Part shown: one piece after another, positions 7,178 to 13,297 of the stretch
Numbering within the stretch: the stretch's first letter is position 1
Layout of the letters: every line of letters starts with the position of its first letter
Assembly (NCBI GenBank): GCA_030672555.1
Contig: DAOVGD010000102.1
Coordinates: forward strand, 1-13,297
Source: Desulfobacterales bacterium
Lineage (GTDB): Bacteria; Desulfobacterota; Desulfobacteria; Desulfobacterales; C00003106
Length of the DNA: 13,297 nt
Direction: 5' to 3'
Position numbers and translations under genes: made by a program
The notes under the pieces: model-generated
Told to the model about the DNA's origin: nothing
Database searches by the model: none
The model's input: only the letters and a program-made list of their open reading frames with translations

Positions 7178-7543
7178 TTACGCAAGTACCTTGTCTATCT
7201 TATCCATTAACTCCATAGGGCTAAATGGTTTTATAAAATAATCGTCAGCGCCTAAGGCAAGCCCCTTTTCTTTGTCGGCCTGTTGCCCTTTAGCCGTAAG
7301 CATGATGATATAAGTATCTTGTGTATCAGGGTCACTTTTGAGAATCTTGCATACATCGAAACCATCCAATCCGCCCGGCATCATAACGTCCAACAAAATG
7401 ATATCAGGCTTAGCCTCTTGGGCCATTTTTAAGCCCTCATCGCCTGACGATGCATGCAAGATCTCAAAATTGCCTATAGAAAGCGTGACTTCTACCAGCT
7501 TTCTTACTTTTTCCTCATCATCGACTATTAATATTTTTCTCAT
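7178..7543 (-). CDS. Single-domain CheY-like response regulator
   Basis: 121 aa, a receiver domain and nothing else. Acidic pocket D8, D9; phospho-acceptor D52 in LLDVMMPGG; T83 in MLTAKG; and K105 in FIKPFSP, all in the expected places. The extra GL after MMPG is a common small variation. The ATG at 7543 has GAGGA a few bases upstream on the coding strand. With no DNA-binding or enzymatic output domain it must act by protein contact or as a phosphorelay intermediate. It lies between the large kinase (133 nt away across repeat island C) and the binding-protein gene, so the large kinase is the likeliest partner. Confidence 0.95.
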   Translation of the reverse strand: MRKILIVDDEEKVRKLVEVTLSIGNFEILHASSGDEGLKMAQEAKPDIILLDVMMPGGLDGFDVCKILKSDPDTQDTYIIMLTAKGQQADKEKGLALGADDYFIKPFSPMELMDKIDKVLA

Positions 7544-7565
7544 TTAATCCTCAATCCTTCCGCAA

Positions 7566-7679
7566 ATGGTCGAGTCGTTAAATCGTCGATTGGTCGAGTC
7601 GGATATTCGTTGCCCATTTGATCCGCCTCGGCGGAACCATTTAACCACTCGACCAATAAACTACTTGACTACTCGACTA
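7566..7679. repeat. Intergenic repeat island C (GGTCGAGTAGTC family)
   Basis: ATTGGTCGAGT at 7589-7599 pairs perfectly with ACTCGACCAAT at 7647-7657. A central TCCGCC/GGCGGA stem lies at 7622-7635, with further GGTCGAGT and ACTACTCGACT words outside. The kinase stop codon (TAG at 7677-7679) lies inside the right edge of the island. Confidence 0.7.
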
Positions 7680-9587
7680 AAGTCGAGGGAGTCCAAAACC
7701 GATTGTTGTTCCTTTGCCCTGCTTGCTTTCTATATCTATCTCTCCATCATGAAATTCTACAATATATTTTACGATAGGGAGTCCAAGACCTGTGCCGCTA
7801 ATTTGATCTGTCTCCTTCCGCTTTACACGGAAGAACTTATCAAAGACACGGGAAAGATCCTGTTGCGATATCCCAATGCCCTGGTCCTGAACACTAATCC
7901 AGACCATATTATCCCTTACAAAAGCCTTACATACAATATCGCCACCTAAAGAGTATTTAATTGCATTGTCAATAAGGTTTTTAATAACCTGACCAATTTT
8001 GTCGCCATCTGCGCTTACAAGGGGTAGATCTTGTTCCATATCTGTAATAATGCGGGGACCGATCTCTGCTCGGGAATAGAACTTAATGTTTTCCAATAAG
8101 ACCTCAGCCAGTTGGACAGGTTTTTTTACAAACCCAAAATCCTTTTGGGATTCTATCCGGGAGATATCGAGCAGGTCATCGACAATCTTGCTCAGGCGGA
8201 TCGACTCCTCGTTAATAAACCCCAAAAACTCCTTTTTCTGGCTTTCCGTTAAAGCTCTTGTCAACAGAAGCTCGCTGTATCCCAACACAGTGGTCAGGGG
8301 TGTGCGAAACTCATGAGAGGCTATACTCAGGAATTCTGACTTGGCCATATTGGCTTCCACCAGCTCATTTTGAATTGCCCTTAACTCCTGGTTGCTTATT
8401 TCCAATTCCCGTGTTCGTTGCCGTACCTTTTCCTCAAGGGTCTTGCTATATTGATCTATTTCGTCCTTCGAGTGCGCCAAATCTTCGGCCATCCGGTTGA
8501 AGGCCGAGGCTAAAGCGCCAACCTCATCTTTGGAACTTACAGCGGCCCTTTGGGAAAGATCTCCTTCCGCCAGTCTTTTGGTAACTCCTGTCAGGCGCTG
8601 GATGGGCATAATAATCGGGTTGGCCACTTGAAAGGAGAGCAATATCCCCATGAGAATACCCATACCGGTGATTAGCAGACCGAAGTCAAAGATTTGAGAC
8701 AAATGTGTGTAATAATCTGTTGCGTCATAACCGATACTTACCACGCCTTTAAATTCATCACCGATTCTTAATGGCATATCGACCATATATGCTTTTTTAC
8801 TAGGAAATAGCCGGGTATATATGCTCGCCCCATTGATAATCGCTCTCACCCCCTTGTCATCGGCAATCACGCCAACTCTGTTCAAGTCATCGCAGGCTAT
8901 GATCCGACTGTCATCGTCAACAATCATGACCTGCGAAATAATCTCGGATTCTGCGGTTAATCTGTCTACTAATCTTTGAATATGGATCAGTTCATTCACG
9001 TCCCGCATATTTTCGATGCTGTAACTGAGCGATTCGGCCATGATGCGGCTGTCTCTCTTCATCTGGGCAGCGAGTTGTATCCGGTCTCTGGAGTGTGCGT
9101 GCTGATATTCGCGCAATTCAAAAGCAACCTCCAGGACCCCCAAAATCTTACCCCCCTTTTTAAGGGGGTAAACCGCTGAGTAGACCTCCTCCCCCATCTT
9201 AGTGTCAAATCCGCAAACATAATAGCCCTTTTCTAATGCTTCCGAAATGAAACGGGAAGATGCGACCTCTCCCACCTGATCCCTGAATGTGGCAGATGTA
9301 ATTCGGAAATTATTATCTATAACCCATACACCGAAAATCCCTTCGGTGAGAGATAAGTCTTCCACCAGTGTTTGCAGGTTTACCTTTTCGCCAATACTTT
9401 TCTGGTTTGTGATGCTGATAATCAATGCCCGGTTCAAGATAACGGCATTATCCTGCATGTTAGTAAGGAGGCTCTTTTTTTCGTGCATATGGGTGGTCCA
9501 GAAGGACAGCAGTCCAATGAACACAAGCAATACAACCATAGCCGCTATAATCTTGGCCCGGATGCCCATGTTTTTTAAGGGTGACAT
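7677..9587 (-). CDS. Membrane histidine kinase with tandem periplasmic sensor modules and HAMP
   Basis: 636 aa. TM1 is about 11-29 and TM2 about 300-325. The periplasmic part holds two similar halves (about 45-165 and 175-295). Each has a helix followed by a PAS/Cache-like core, with FGVWVIDNNFRITSAT in the first and QVMIVDDDSRIIACDD in the second. A HAMP domain (about 322-375, with PIQRLTGVTKRLAEGDLSQR) and a coiled coil lead to HisKA with H425 in SIASHEFRTPL. The ATPase domain follows, with N box KNLIDNAIKYS, G1 QDQGIGI and G2 GTGLGL from 598. It should detect an extracytoplasmic signal and phosphorylate a regulator, probably the adjacent single-domain one. It starts 8 nt after the upstream gene stops. 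A purine-rich AAGGGA lies 11-12 nt before the ATG, a weak ribosome site consistent with translational coupling. Confidence 0.94.
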   Translation of the reverse strand: MSPLKNMGIRAKIIAAMVVLLVFIGLLSFWTTHMHEKKSLLTNMQDNAVILNRALIISITNQKSIGEKVNLQTLVEDLSLTEGIFGVWVIDNNFRITSATFRDQVGEVASSRFISEALEKGYYVCGFDTKMGEEVYSAVYPLKKGGKILGVLEVAFELREYQHAHSRDRIQLAAQMKRDSRIMAESLSYSIENMRDVNELIHIQRLVDRLTAESEIISQVMIVDDDSRIIACDDLNRVGVIADDKGVRAIINGASIYTRLFPSKKAYMVDMPLRIGDEFKGVVSIGYDATDYYTHLSQIFDFGLLITGMGILMGILLSFQVANPIIMPIQRLTGVTKRLAEGDLSQRAAVSSKDEVGALASAFNRMAEDLAHSKDEIDQYSKTLEEKVRQRTRELEISNQELRAIQNELVEANMAKSEFLSIASHEFRTPLTTVLGYSELLLTRALTESQKKEFLGFINEESIRLSKIVDDLLDISRIESQKDFGFVKKPVQLAEVLLENIKFYSRAEIGPRIITDMEQDLPLVSADGDKIGQVIKNLIDNAIKYSLGGDIVCKAFVRDNMVWISVQDQGIGISQQDLSRVFDKFFRVKRKETDQISGTGLGLPIVKYIVEFHDGEIDIESKQGKGTTIGFGLPRL

Positions 9588-9595
9588 ATGTCAAA

Positions 9596-10471
9596 TTATC
9601 CCTTGTCCTTGGTATTGAGCTTATCCGCGAACCGGGTCGCTGCAATGGGAACGGCGGCGATCAGCCAGGTAACCAAAAGGATTATAGAAAGAAACGCACA
9701 ACGACGATAGATGATGTATAATCTTTTACCCCCTTCTTCCAAAAAGTTCTCGGCCATATTTCTTATTTTTCCACTTTCCCTTTTTAGCGCATGGATGGTG
9801 TTATCTTGACTTTCGTAGTTATTTTTAATCTCATCAAACAGACGATTGTCTTTGTCCATCAATTCCTCAATCCTTTTATCCTTCTGTGCCCAGACCCGGA
9901 GATGTGAAACTGCCTCCTTGCGCTTATCTTCAAAAGATCGTTCATCCGGGGGGTTGGGATAGTTTCTGTAAATTAGGTATCCCTTTTCATGTATGCGAAT
10001 CTCCTGCAAGGCAATGATGCCACGCTCTGGATTCATTTTTGAATATATGACCGCCAGAATATCCTTTTCTAACTCTCTTATCTCAGCGATGTTTTTTTCA
10101 ACGGCTTCATGATAGAGGACAAGCTGATCAAACAATAGCTCATAGAGGTTCATAGCCTCTTCCCAGACGGCGAATTCGAAAAACTCTGCTTGCTTTTCAG
10201 AAAATGTTGATTTTTCATAAAATGAGAGTACTTTTCGCAACTTGCCCATCCTCTCTTTAATGTGGTCTAACACGTCCTCCTGCTGGTGCAGGAGATAATT
10301 CTTCTCCTGTAATTGTATTTCTAATACTGACTCCAGTATCTGTTTTCCATTATCGATCAGGCGGGTGTATTTTGGGATAGCTTTGACATTTAATAAAAGG
10401 AAGACGCCAATAAGGAGAGAAAGAAGAATACAGATACTAAAGGCGGTTTTAACCACCGTGATGTTTTTCAT
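9596..10471 (-). CDS. Two-TM protein with duplicated helical ectodomain (HBM-like sensor)
   Basis: 291 aa. TM1 is about 8-28 and TM2 about 256-276. The roughly 225-residue periplasmic part between them looks entirely helical. It carries the same motif twice: EIQLQEKNYLLHQQE at 51-65 and EIRIHEKGYLIYRNY at 157-171. Such paired E-K-x-Y/F-L motifs are a feature of helical bimodular (HBM) ligand-binding domains of chemoreceptors and kinases. The protein stops 13-15 residues after TM2, just where HAMP would begin, and has no signalling domain. The start ATG overlaps the stop of the cytochrome gene by 4 nt (ATGA), and the large kinase starts 8 nt downstream, so the three are almost certainly co-translated. 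A role as accessory sensor passing a signal to that kinase is inferred. Confidence 0.8.
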   Translation of the reverse strand: MKNITVVKTAFSICILLSLLIGVFLLLNVKAIPKYTRLIDNGKQILESVLEIQLQEKNYLLHQQEDVLDHIKERMGKLRKVLSFYEKSTFSEKQAEFFEFAVWEEAMNLYELLFDQLVLYHEAVEKNIAEIRELEKDILAVIYSKMNPERGIIALQEIRIHEKGYLIYRNYPNPPDERSFEDKRKEAVSHLRVWAQKDKRIEELMDKDNRLFDEIKNNYESQDNTIHALKRESGKIRNMAENFLEEGGKRLYIIYRRCAFLSIILLVTWLIAAVPIAATRFADKLNTKDKG

Positions 10472-10995
10472 CTGACAATCGCCCCTTTTCCCTTTTTGGG
10501 CTTGATCCTGTGTTCAATTCGCTTCAGGTATTTGTCATAATCAAATTCCGGAGTCCAGTTACGATCGTGACATTTGATGCAGACCCTTTGATAATCTATC
10601 TTTCTTCCAACCGGAAGGGCCTCCTTGTCGTAAGGATTATCTTTATGTTTGCTGCCGGGCCCGTGGCATGCCTCGCACTGGACACCCCTTAATTCCGGTG
10701 TAATCTTTTCACTGACAAAACCCTGGGGTTCGCGATAACCCGTGGTGTGACATTTCAAACAGTAAGGGTTACCTTTCATCTTCCCCAACCGCACAAAGGC
10801 ATTAGCATGGGGGTCCTTTTCCCATTCCTTAAAGTATTCAAAATGACAAAGGCGGCATTTTCTGTTGCCGATATAGTACGGCCGTTCATCGGCGAGGACT
10901 TCGTAGGTGTACAGTTGTAACGGGCAGGTTACAAGGGAAAAGAAAATTGTCTCGAGGAGTAAGGCTATAATAATGATAAACGGAAGCTTGGACAT
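10468..10995 (-). CDS. Secreted tetraheme cytochrome c, c554-like
   Basis: 175 aa from the ATG at 10995. Four CXXCH heme-attachment motifs are visible: CRLCH at 47-51, CLKCH at 79-83, CEACH at 107-111 and CIKCH at 139-143. The first is followed by FEYFKEWEKDPHANAF, the layout of cytochrome c554-type proteins, and H63 is a likely axial ligand. Residues 5-22 are hydrophobic and the VLA-DE near 35 could be a signal peptidase site, so it acts in the periplasm or as a membrane-tethered form. The tail is basic (RIEHRIKPKKGKG). An upstream in-frame GTG at 11004 would add three residues; I prefer the ATG because GGGTG precedes it with 6-nt spacing. It opens the cluster behind a strong promoter and overlaps the next gene by 4 nt. 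Electron-transfer or redox-sensing role is inferred. Confidence 0.92.
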   Translation of the reverse strand: MSKLPFIIIIALLLETIFFSLVTCPLQLYTYEVLADERPYYIGNRKCRLCHFEYFKEWEKDPHANAFVRLGKMKGNPYCLKCHTTGYREPQGFVSEKITPELRGVQCEACHGPGSKHKDNPYDKEALPVGRKIDYQRVCIKCHDRNWTPEFDYDKYLKRIEHRIKPKKGKGAIVR

Positions 10996-11036
10996 TTCTG
11001 ACACCCGGAGCCGTGGATTATTTTCAAGGTATAGTT

Positions 11037-11065
11037 TATATACATAGAGTTACGTTACGTGTCAA
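11037..11065 (-). promoter_or_regulatory. Strong sigma70-type promoter of the cytochrome-sensor cluster
   Basis: On the minus strand TTGACA (11065-11060) and TATATA (11042-11037) are separated by exactly 17 bases. Transcription would begin near 11030, about 35 nt before the cytochrome ATG. It is the best promoter match in the window and points into the signalling cluster. Confidence 0.7.
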
Positions 11066-11091
11066 GATATCAACAAGTGATGCCGATAGCT

Positions 11092-11097
11092 TATAAT
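11092..11097 (+). promoter_or_regulatory. -10 element for the ttcA-family gene
   Basis: A consensus TATAAT at 11092-11097 lies 42 bases upstream of the chosen start at 11139. The -35 region (around 11069-11074) is poor. It would place divergent promoters within about 60 bp of each other, allowing shared control with the cytochrome cluster. Confidence 0.35.
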
Positions 11098-11138
11098 CTA
11101 AAAAGTCATGATATATGATCATGCAGGAGGTGTCAAAC

Positions 11139-11864
11139 ATGTCTGGCAGTCATAACAACAAAGCCGTGTATCATGCTGTAGGCCAAGCCATACGCCGATA
11201 TAGTATGATTTCTGATGGGGATCGTATTGCCGTAGGTCTGTCCGGAGGAAAGGACAGCCTTACACTTCTTACAGTGCTGGAAGAACGGCGGCGATGGGTT
11301 CCCATCGATTACACATTGGTGGCCTTCTACATTGACCTCGGATTTCCCGGAAAAAACAGTGATATCATATCAGCCTATTGCCGTGAAAAAGGATATGATT
11401 TTCATATAGTGTATACTGATTATGGCCTGCGTGGGCATAGCCCGGAGAACCGCGAAAATCCCTGCTTTCTCTGTGCACATCTGAGAAGAAAACGGTTGTT
11501 CGAACTTGCCCATGAGTGGAAGTGTAACAAGTTAGCTCTGGGCCACAATAAGGATGACATTATTGAAACCCTGTTCCTTAATATGTGTTATAGCGGTGAG
11601 ATCAGCACGATGTCCCCTTCACAAATCTTTTTCAAGGGCGCACTTACGGTAATCCGTCCTCTTGCCTTTACTGATAAGAAGCTCATAGCGCGGTTTGCAC
11701 AGGAAAAAACTTTCCCTGATCTGGTCAATCCGTGTCCTTCCGCACAAAACTCTAAACGAAAAGAGATTAGGGATATGCTTGACAGGTTGTACCGGAGCAA
11801 CAAAAAGATTAAAGGGAATATCTTTCGCGCCATGCAGCGGGTTAAGACTGAATATTTGCTATAA
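11139..11864 (+). CDS. ttcA: TtcA-family tRNA 2-thiocytidine synthetase (PP-loop ATPase)
   Basis: 241 aa. The family activates a tRNA base with ATP and replaces oxygen by sulfur, using a [4Fe-4S] cluster; in TtcA the target is cytidine 32. The PP-loop SGGKDS is at 35-40. C109 and C112 (PCFLCAHLRR) and C199 (NPCPSAQ) match the three cluster-binding cysteines of TtcA. GHNKDDIIETLFLN is the other conserved block. It is shorter than E. coli TtcA (311 aa), as are many members outside gammaproteobacteria, so the exact target base is less certain than the family. The ATG at 11139 is chosen over upstream ATGs at 11115 and 11121 because AGGAGG at 11125-11130 gives 8-nt spacing. It is divergent from the cytochrome cluster and convergent with rsmI. 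Confidence 0.88.
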   Translation: MSGSHNNKAVYHAVGQAIRRYSMISDGDRIAVGLSGGKDSLTLLTVLEERRRWVPIDYTLVAFYIDLGFPGKNSDIISAYCREKGYDFHIVYTDYGLRGHSPENRENPCFLCAHLRRKRLFELAHEWKCNKLALGHNKDDIIETLFLNMCYSGEISTMSPSQIFFKGALTVIRPLAFTDKKLIARFAQEKTFPDLVNPCPSAQNSKRKEIRDMLDRLYRSNKKIKGNIFRAMQRVKTEYLL

Positions 11865-11871
11865 AAGCGTA

Positions 11872-12098
11872 TCATCCCCTCCATAAGCGCTTAAATAAGC
11901 ATTTTTTTTAACCCCAGAGTAGTTGGAGTAAAATTCACAATTGACAATTAGCAATTGATTATTGACAATTTGTGGTGATAAATTAAGCACTTATAGACAC
12001 TGACCCATTTTGTATAATAATCAATAATCAATTGTGAATTACTAATTATTAATGATTTTTTCCCTTATTTGAGCGCTTATGGTCTCATCCCCTCCATA
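11872..12098. mobile_element. MITE-like inverted-repeat element with 14-bp flanking direct repeats
   Basis: Outer arms 11881-11899 and 12064-12082 are reverse complements at 18 of 19 positions. Inner arms 11932-11944/12028-12040 (13 bp) and 11952-11965/12021-12034 (14 bp) are perfect. TCATCCCCTCCATA occurs at 11872-11885 and again at 12085-12098, and the right copy is the last codons of rsmI. The pattern fits insertion of an element of about 200 bp without coding capacity, with duplication of its target. The right direct repeat is offset slightly from the arm, so exact ends are unsure. Confidence 0.55.
11889..11909 (+). terminator. Possible intrinsic terminator of the ttcA-family gene
   Basis: GCTTA-AA-TAAGC at 11889-11900 is followed by A and eight T residues (11902-11909), 25 nt after the stop codon. 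The stem is short and AT-rich, so it would be weak alone. It sits in the left arm of the inverted-repeat element. Confidence 0.35.
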
Positions 12099-12921
12099 TC
12101 TTAAGAGCCTCGCGATAAACTCTGTTGCGAGGGAGCCCCTGTTCTTCTACAACAATTTTTACCGCATCTTTGAGTGAAATGTTGGGATCGTTCTGAAGTC
12201 TATGCAGTTGTTCTACAAACAAGGGCTGTGATGTGTCTTCTTCCTCCCTTTTCCCTTCGATCAGGAGAGTGCATTCTCCCTTGATCGACTCCCGGTTTGA
12301 TACAGTCTCAACGATTTGGGAAAGTCTGCCACGAATGATCTCCTCGTAGTGTTTGGTAAGCTCTCGTGCCAAAGCCCCTTTTCTATCTCCCACAATATCC
12401 GTTAACTCTGAAAGCGTTGCTAAAAGTCGGCGCGGTGACTCGTAAAAGATTATCGTCTTAGTCTCTCCTTTTAATCCTTGTAAGACTTCTATCCTCTTAT
12501 TTTTCTTCCTCGGGAGGAAACCCACAAATAGGAATTTATCCGAAGGGAGCCCTGATACACTGAGCGCTGTAATGGCAGCACACACTCCTGGTATAGGCAC
12601 TATAGGGATATCGGCCTCGATCGCCCTGCATACTAAAAAAAAACCTGGGTCTGATATCGATGGTGTGCCCGCATCAGTCACCAAGGCGATATTGATTTTT
12701 TTTTGTAGCTTGGAAATCAATTCCGGGGCCCGGATTTCCTTGTTGTGGTCGTGGTATGAAACCAGCGGAGTGGAAATCTTATAATGACTCAAAAGTTTCC
12801 GGGTGTGCCGGGTGTCTTCTGCTGCGATCAGATCGACTTCTTTAAGAATGCGAAGCGCTCTCAGGGTAATATCCTCTAAGTTGCCAATAGGAGTGGCAAC
12901 AACAAAAAGGGTACCTGGCAT
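12085..12921 (-). CDS. rsmI: 16S rRNA 2'-O-methyltransferase RsmI (C1402)
   Basis: 278 aa from the chosen start. RsmI transfers a methyl group from S-adenosylmethionine to the 2'-OH of C1402 in the 30S decoding centre. The N-terminal tetrapyrrole-methylase fold begins GTLFVVATPIGNLEDITLRA, followed by AAEDTRHTRKLL, VTDAGTPSISDPG, IPGVCAAITALSVSGLPSD and FYESPRR, all family hallmarks. The C-terminal part carries the small RsmI-specific helical region. I chose the ATG at 12921, next to the conserved GTLF. An ATG at 12960 would add 13 unconserved residues and overlap yraN by 23 nt. Neither has a clear ribosome binding site. It follows yraN by 16 nt. Its last codons are duplicated beyond the adjacent repeat element. 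Confidence 0.95.
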   Translation of the reverse strand: MPGTLFVVATPIGNLEDITLRALRILKEVDLIAAEDTRHTRKLLSHYKISTPLVSYHDHNKEIRAPELISKLQKKINIALVTDAGTPSISDPGFFLVCRAIEADIPIVPIPGVCAAITALSVSGLPSDKFLFVGFLPRKKNKRIEVLQGLKGETKTIIFYESPRRLLATLSELTDIVGDRKGALARELTKHYEEIIRGRLSQIVETVSNRESIKGECTLLIEGKREEEDTSQPLFVEQLHRLQNDPNISLKDAVKIVVEEQGLPRNRVYREALKIWRG

Positions 12922-12937
12922 GTTTGTTGGGCTATGA

Positions 12938-13297
12938 TCAGTAGGCAAGGTTGAAGGCATTTTTGATAAGTTCGATTATAGGATCCGGGCCGATATGAAC
13001 AGCAACTACGTCAAAGCGTGCTTTATGCCCCATCTGTTTTGTTTTTTTTAGATATTCCAGTGCAACCATAGATACCTTTCTCTTCTTTTTTTGTGTTATA
13101 GCGCCCTTGGGACCTCCAAACCGATTAGTATATCGCGTCTTTACCTCAACAAATGCAAGTACGCCATCTTCTCGGGCGATGATATCTATCTCTCCGAGTT
13201 TTGATCTATAATTCTGCTCTATAATTTTGTAGCCATTTTTCTTCAAATAGGAAACAGCCAAATCCTCGCCATGTTTCCCAAGGGAACGCCGTTTATC
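12938..13297 (-). CDS. yraN: YraN/UPF0102 family nuclease-fold protein, partial at 5' end
   Basis: The frame is open to the window edge and reads RRSLGKHGEDLAVSYLKKNG at its start, the classic YraN N terminus, so the real start lies beyond 13297. A TTG at 13261 is in frame but would remove this conserved block. The restriction-endonuclease-like core is visible as GEIDIIAREDGVLAFVEVKTR, with the E/D-(x)n-EVK pattern. FDVVAVHIGPDP and ELIKNAFNLAY close the protein. The family's role is unsettled; a nuclease function in DNA processing has been proposed from the fold. At least 119 residues are present. It lies just upstream of rsmI on the same strand, probably in one operon. Confidence 0.92.
   Translation of the reverse strand, partial: DKRRSLGKHGEDLAVSYLKKNGYKIIEQNYRSKLGEIDIIAREDGVLAFVEVKTRYTNRFGGPKGAITQKKKRKVSMVALEYLKKTKQMGHKARFDVVAVHIGPDPIIELIKNAFNLAY

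Noticed and set aside
5796..7679. CRISPR array suggested by repeated GTCGAGTAGTC words
   Set aside because: Spacing is irregular, copies are inverted and degenerate, and they are split by genes. There are no uniform spacers and no cas genes.
9148..9171. Palindrome TTACCCCCC...GGGGGTAA, resembling a terminator or repeat
   Set aside because: It lies inside the large kinase and encodes an ordinary YPLKKGGKILGV segment of the sensor module. There is no reason to call it a separate element.
9289..9618. Plus-strand reading frame of about 109 codons opposite the large kinase start
   Set aside because: It runs antisense through the kinase sensor region with no ribosome binding site and no recognisable protein features. 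The kinase frame is clearly the real one.
13259..13261. TTG at 13261 as the yraN start
   Set aside because: The frame continues to the window edge and encodes the conserved LGKHGEDLA block, so the gene is cut by the edge.

Overview
The window reads as a chromosomal segment of a Gram-negative anaerobe, most plausibly from the Desulfobacterota (former Deltaproteobacteria). The reasons are a CHASE2-type adenylate cyclase, an MlaE-type permease next to greA, a c554-like multiheme cytochrome beside large sensor kinases, moderate GC, and many short palindromic intergenic repeats of the sort common in such genomes. The taxon is inferred from gene content and is not proven. I see no rRNA, tRNA, CRISPR array or complete transposase.

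Left part (1-4928, plus strand): a CHASE2/class III adenylate cyclase; a 365-base gene-free stretch full of repeats; an orphan MlaE-like lipid-transport permease followed closely by greA; then rpoZ behind its own promoter-like sequence. Two copies of one palindromic repeat family (core GCAAAGACGC) sit upstream of the cyclase and between greA and rpoZ.

Centre (4929-11138): a signalling block. A soluble NtrB-like histidine kinase on the plus strand converges on a minus-strand cluster. In transcription order that cluster is a secreted tetraheme c554-like cytochrome, a two-TM protein with a duplicated helical (HBM-like) ectodomain, a large HAMP histidine kinase with two tandem periplasmic sensor modules, a single-domain CheY-like response regulator, and a membrane-anchored Leu/Ile/Val-type substrate-binding protein. 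A near-consensus promoter (TTGACA-17-TATATA) precedes the cytochrome gene. The first two genes overlap by 4 nt and the third starts 8 nt later. The last gaps, and the convergent gap, carry a second repeat family (GGTCGAGTAGTC-like). The cluster looks like a redox- or ligand-sensing system whose output lies elsewhere. This exact combination is the best candidate for something undescribed.

Right part (11139-13297): a TtcA-family tRNA thiolation enzyme on plus, converging on rsmI and yraN on minus. yraN runs off the window edge. Between ttcA and rsmI is a roughly 200-bp inverted-repeat, MITE-like element flanked by a 14-bp direct repeat that duplicates the last codons of rsmI.
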